From Glandiceps talaboti (lineage: Eukaryota; Hemichordata; Enteropneusta; Spengelidae), in NCBI RefSeq assembly GCF_964340395.1, contig NC_135570.1, forward strand, positions 3,022,501 through 3,086,500: a stretch of 64,000 nt of DNA, in the 5' to 3' direction. The notes under the pieces are model-generated. The model had not been told where the DNA came from. It worked only from the letters and a program-made list of their open reading frames with translations, and searched no databases. Both the position numbers and the translations under genes were made by a program. The first letter of the stretch is position 1. Each line of letters begins with the position of its first letter. This document shows, one piece after another, positions 60,901-64,000 of the stretch.

Positions 60901-61915
60901 GTGATGCTGTTGACACCCTCACTGTGGAAAAAATTAAAACCCAATAACAATTTCCGCCTTCTTTCTGGGCAAACATTCATTCATATTAAAGTAAACAGCT
61001 GCTAGTGAAATGTAAAGTATGGTCAGGAAAAGGTAGAGCCAAAAATCCCAACACAACTGAATTCTAGGCTAGAGTTTCCACCATGGGGTTGAACCACACT
61101 TAACGCCTGAGTAATGGGATTGACTAGACGGTACAGTATGAAGATAATGTAGTATGGAATACGGTCTGTCAGGAACTAGACTAATGTGCCCTGCTAATTT
61201 GGTAGTCTAGAGACAATATTTAGTAGACTATTGCTAATTTGGTAGTCAAGACACAATGTTTAGTAGTCTATGATGTGTCCTGGACTACTGCTAATTTGGT
61301 AGTCTAGATATAATGTTTAGTAGTCTATGTGTCCTGGACTACTAGTCTATGTGTCCTGGACTACTGCTAATTTGGTTGTCTAGATACTATGTTTAGTAGT
61401 CTATGTGTCCTGGAATACTGCTAATTTGGTAGTCTAGATACAATGTTTAGTAGTCTATGTGTCCTAGTGGACTACAAATAAATTCAAGTTCAGTTGCATG
61501 AGTGCAGTGGAGTTCCAAATCCAACCAGTCTATGTGCTATTTCAGTATGCTAAAAAAATTACCCCAAACTATGAATAAACTCGGCTCATACCCATATTAA
61601 TTCCAGTTTCTCACCTTTTTGCCTGAACCATTCAAGAGAGCCTTGTAAAGTATATTGTCAACATCATCCAACCAAAATAAAGATTCAAAATCAAAATGGT
61701 AGTCCATAGCAACAGCATTGCCAAGATCTGTCAGCAGTGACCTATGACCTATTCCATCAGGTTGAAGTCCAATTATCTCTGATCCCTGACTGAATATCAA
61801 ATAGAATGGGTGACCTGAAAGGTGAAAGGTCACAGTAGAATAAGGGAAAAGAAATCACATGATTTGATTGCTTTACAGTGTTTGATAATAGATAGTTGGA
61901 TATATAGATAGGTGC

Positions 61916-61957
<42 letters not shown>

Positions 61958-61989
61958 GGATGGATAGATAGATGGATGGATATATAGAC

Positions 61990-62022
<33 letters not shown>

Positions 62023-62204
62023 TATGGATGGATGGATAGATAGGTGGATAGATTGATCAATCGATCGATCGATAGATAGATAGATACATAGATGGATGGA
62101 TGGATTAATAGATAGATAGATAGATAGATGGATGGATGGATAGATGGATGGATGGATACATAATGAATGGATGGATACATAGATAGATGGACAGATAGAC
62201 AGAC

Positions 62205-62276
<72 letters not shown>

Positions 62277-62593
62277 GGATTGCTAGACGAATGGAGACAG
62301 ACTGAGTGTGACAGAAACAGGAAGACAAAAACGTAGAGTGGCATCAGACAGAGCGAGTGAGACGGACAGACATTTTCATCATAAATTAAATGTACAATGG
62401 ATAAACCAACATGAACTGTACTGACCTTCAGCCTGGCATGTCCAACCATCACTGTCAAGGCGGTAGCCATCATAACAAGCACAATGGTACGATCCCCGCG
62501 TATTGGTACATAGCTGTGAACACTGTCCAAGTCCACCTTCATTACATTCATCTACGTCTGATAAGTCAAATTAACAAATAATGCCTACATCAA

Positions 62594-62682
<89 letters not shown>

Positions 62683-63906
62683 AAATAATTCGCCAACGAG
62701 ATCAATCTCTCGAGATGCCTAAAGCTAAGGATTGCAGAAAAAAAAAGTTGGGATATACTGGGTATAAACGTAAGTTGTGATTGTTCGATCAAATCAAAAG
62801 AACTTGTGATTTATAATAATTTTAATATTGACGTATCCTTTCATGACTGATACACTGACCCACAGGTGCTTGTCAGTGAATTTGCTAAGCTATGGTCTAA
62901 TTACCGTGCGAGTATCCATGGTCTTACAGTCTTACAGAGTTCTTGTGGAAGGTGAGTGAGGTCATCCTAACAACCTCACCGAGCACTTGTGGTTGACCGT
63001 GGTGTGTGATCGGCTGGCGTATGAGCAACTGCCATCACCTACCAGTGTCCCAAACCTTGGTCTCACGTTTACAAATATGTTCGTCATGCATCCACGAATA
63101 TAGTCCTGCTTGAGAAGGAGTACGTCTGGACTCAACTCTGACATTGTCGGATTCCCTCCAGATGTCAGAATTAAATCCAATCTCCCTCGCAAACAGGACA
63201 TGCAACTATTAATCTGCATCTGCATCCTATTCAGTATTTCTCAACCATTGATGCAGTGCTGTCTATAAAACCTGGTTGTATTGGGGAGATACATCCAAGT
63301 CTCAGAACGCAGTCACTGTCACTGCATAATATTGTGAAGACATTTATAATTCACATCTCACCTATCTGAAAGTTACCAATACCATACCACTGGTAGCCCT
63401 GGCAGAGTCAAATCGTGTGGAGATTCTGGCCATCACACCTCCCCACACGTTTTGTCCATGCTGCAGCAGCACTGAGAAGTGTAAAGCGCACTCCGTATGT
63501 ACGCAAATACGATTTGAGGAGAGCGCCCCCATGTGATAGAATGATGATGGAAGCGAGAGGACATGAGAGATACGCCAGACGCAACTGATCCACAATTTTA
63601 CTTGATCTAAGCACGATAACAAGCAATAGACTTGTGTTTTCAGCAACAAAAATAAACAGTTATTTCAATTGAACAATTAACTCCATTGAAAGGAGCGAAT
63701 ACATGACGCAGATAGACTACTAAACGAACTTTAATTCCTCCGGGCAATTTGAAGTGTTATTTTTCGGAGGGGGACCTTCAGAAAATTGAAAACTGGCATC
63801 ACCTTACCTACGCATATAGTTTGCCATACTTCATATCCAGATGGGCAGACTTTCTGACAGCTACTCGACCATATCATCAAAGTCATTAACAAAAAGAGCT
63901 GCAAAT
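47785..63906 (-). CDS. Pro-EGF-type ErbB ligand precursor, 16 exons, 5' partial
   Basis: Exons in transcript order: 63808-63906, 62426-62557, 61615-61814, 59381-59568, 57356-57577, 55902-56092, 55444-55626, 54327-54483, 53532-53636, 52637-53043, 51862-51996, 50985-51101, 50575-50707, 49315-49479, 48749-48908, 47785-48129 (stop TAG 47785-47787). All 15 junctions have GT/AG borders and keep the phase, giving 978 residues. Order: signal-peptide core (1-14), Ca-binding EGF (33-75), YWTD propeller 1 (77-343), two-Cys linker (about 349-354), propeller 2 (about 363-620), EGF (629-671), Ca-binding EGF (673-710), acidic stretch, growth-factor EGF (730-766), 20-residue stalk, membrane helix (787-809), KKKK stop-transfer, tail to 978. 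This is the layout of vertebrate pro-EGF, a cell-surface precursor that releases an EGFR/ErbB ligand. No ATG fits the first exon; its acceptor shows that the start codon lies beyond the window. Alternative: an LRP-like receptor, but the last EGF domain argues for a ligand. Ligand function is inferred. Confidence 0.88.
49315..50707 (-). other. Two exons encoding the EGF growth-factor domain and membrane helix
   Basis: Exon 50575-50707 encodes an acidic run (EEEEE) and Cys1-Cys4 of the last EGF domain. Exon 49315-49479 encodes Cys5-Cys6, the stalk and the helix. Cysteine spacing is C-x7-C-x5-C-x10-C-x1-C-x8-C, identical to human EGF. By hand alignment to human EGF recalled from memory, 23 of 41 positions match, including Tyr before Cys2, Leu after Cys2, Gly-Val before Cys3, and the G-x-R-C-Q-Y end with the receptor-contacting Arg. 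The position of human Leu47 is Phe here, followed by Leu. The intron falls inside the Lys codon between Cys4 and Cys5. The stalk before the helix is about 20 residues, suited to shedding by a membrane protease (inferred). Confidence 0.88.
49630..49838 (-). mobile_element. tRNA-derived SINE in an intron of the EGF-type gene
   Basis: Read on the minus strand, 49836-49773 resembles a class II tRNA gene: ATGGCCGAATGGTTA (box A) and, about 30 bases on, GGTTTGAGCCCC (box B). The following bases (about 49772-49630) form a non-tRNA body. A broken acceptor stem and a body beyond the tRNA part indicate a SINE rather than a functional tRNA. It lies between the two growth-factor exons, in the gene's orientation. 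The 3' boundary is uncertain. Confidence 0.55.
50985..51996 (-). other. Two EGF-module exons C-terminal to propeller 2
   Basis: Exon 51862-51996 encodes a six-cysteine EGF module that begins LDPC and ends SCQL, the type that follows YWTD propellers. Exon 50985-51101 encodes a calcium-binding EGF module that begins DECSSG, with the (D)-x-(D/N)-E-C start and an aromatic residue before the fifth cysteine. Both are symmetric phase 1-1 exons, the usual form of shuffled EGF modules. Confidence 0.85.
51174..51581. mobile_element. Inverted-repeat element in an EGF-gene intron
   Basis: Left arm 51174-51239 and right arm about 51520-51581 are reverse complements over roughly 60 bases with few mismatches; the core TCCATCATGGAACTAGAC is at 51552-51569. 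About 280 bases lie between the arms, with no coding capacity. Probably a non-autonomous inverted-repeat transposon. A related arm-like copy appears near 61120-61200. Confidence 0.5.
54625..55408. repeat. Minisatellite of 36-bp units with 180-bp higher-order period
   Basis: About 21 units of AATAGGTTAGTTCCTTAATT plus TTGGCGGGAAATAAAG. A variant with AATAGCTTAG recurs every 180 bases (four times), and the CGGG/CAGG variants follow the same five-unit order, so blocks of five units were duplicated. It fills most of the intron between exons 55444-55626 and 54327-54483. Confidence 0.92.
56910..57135. repeat. Diverged tandem duplication
   Basis: A segment with TTTTTCCTGAAACTTACTCT, then GTTCTATTCCATGCTCTGTT near 56910-57020, is repeated in diverged form at about 57055-57135. 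Intronic. Confidence 0.5.
58891..59253. mobile_element. MITE-like element, copy 2, inverted relative to copy 1
   Basis: Begins with AAAAATTGTGTGGTTCTG and ends with CGGAACGAAACAATTTTTTT then AGGCCT. Its interior matches the reverse complement of 42428-42810 over long stretches, for example CAGATTGGAAGAACAGTTTT and TTAAGTTGATGTCAGTTTCC. It sits in the intron between EGF-gene exons 59381-59568 and 57356-57577. Confidence 0.6.
61190..61480. repeat. Tandem repeats in an EGF-gene intron
   Basis: Five or six diverged units carry GCTAATTTGGTAGTCTAGA, then AATGTTTAGTAGTCTATG, and in later units TGTCCTGGACTACT. Unit length is irregular, about 50-65 bases. Confidence 0.75.
61909..62280. repeat. (GATA)n/(GATG)n microsatellite in an EGF-gene intron
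   Basis: GATA units broken by GATG and GACA variants, with the purest block at 62200-62275. It lies close to the acceptor side of exon 61615-61814. Confidence 0.95.
62426..63906 (-). other. Signal-peptide and N-terminal calcium-binding EGF exons
   Basis: Exon 63808-63906 encodes a hydrophobic stretch ([10 protein letters not shown]) followed by [11 protein letters not shown], consistent with the core and cleavage region of a signal peptide. It starts with two bases of a split codon after a good acceptor, so the initiator Met lies further upstream. Exon 62426-62557 completes DVDEC and encodes a Ca-binding EGF module ending at WTCQ; it is a phase 1-1 exon. Confidence 0.8.
62597..62679. repeat. 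(AT)n microsatellite in an EGF-gene intron
   Basis: About 41 AT units, 40 bases upstream of exon 62426-62557 in gene orientation. Confidence 0.95.
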
Positions 63907-64000
63907 CTGCAAACACAAACAAAGGGGGTTTCACAAGATAAGCACTTCATTGATGATGTAATTAGCCTGGGCCAACAAATTTACTGTGTGTGTGTCTTGT

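Larger units (their letters stand above)
52637..61814 (-). other. Two YWTD beta-propellers of the pro-EGF-type protein
   Basis: Propeller 1 comes from exons 61615-61814, 59381-59568, 57356-57577 and 55902-56092, with YWTD-type cores LFWLDD, IYWTDA, LYWSCW, LFWVDN and VYWTDS. Propeller 2 comes from exons 55444-55626, 54327-54483, 53532-53636 and 52637-53043, with LYFADA, LYWTEL, FYWTDW, VLWCDA and VWFTDL. Five cores plus a split blade fits six blades each. The last two introns of both propellers are phase 2 and both end in phase 1, which suggests a shared origin. Between them, where LRP-type proteins usually carry a full EGF module, only a CNSTGC segment remains. Confidence 0.85.

Noticed and set aside
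47785-63906. LRP5/6 or LRP4 identity for the large gene
   Set aside because: Those have four propellers and LDL-receptor class A repeats near the membrane and, in LRP5/6, PPPSP tail motifs. None is present, while a growth-factor EGF domain is.

Overview
The window is nuclear DNA of an animal, most likely an invertebrate. It is AT-rich, its genes are split by short and long introns, and it is full of micro- and minisatellites. The genes point to a bilaterian but do not name it; a marine deuterostome (hemichordate, echinoderm, amphioxus) or a lophotrochozoan would fit. Nothing prokaryotic, viral or organellar was seen.

Right part (47.7-63.9 kb, minus strand). The main gene is a 16-exon gene whose reading phase agrees at every one of 15 junctions. 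It gives 978 residues of a type I membrane protein: signal-peptide core, calcium-binding EGF module, two six-bladed YWTD propellers, two EGF modules, a juxtamembrane EGF domain, one membrane helix and a 168-residue tail. The last EGF domain aligns without gaps to human EGF (23 of 41 identical by eye, human sequence from memory) and is split by an intron between Cys4 and Cys5, as in ErbB ligands. I call it a pro-EGF-type ErbB ligand precursor. Its first coding exon lies beyond position 64000.

Middle (38.9-41.4 kb, plus strand). A complete four-exon gene encodes prefoldin subunit 1. It converges on the EGF-type gene. From memory, human PFDN1 is the neighbour of HBEGF, another ErbB ligand, so this may be an ancient linkage.

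Left part (1-37 kb). Only one further gene is supported: the 5' end of a minus-strand gene with a start exon at 34.8 kb and a second exon at 13.6-13.8 kb, joined in frame across a 21-kb intron. Its product is not recognised and its remaining exons were not found. The rest is non-coding sequence with long tetranucleotide, pentanucleotide, trinucleotide and dinucleotide arrays. Long open frames across those arrays are artefacts of repeats without stop codons.

Repeats and mobile DNA. The 37-62 kb part holds a decayed retroelement fragment, a tRNA-derived SINE, two copies of an inverted-repeat element (42.4 and 58.9 kb), another inverted-repeat element in an intron (51.2 kb), and several minisatellites. 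One of these, in an intron of the EGF-type gene, has a 180-bp higher-order period and nine exact E2F-like motifs.
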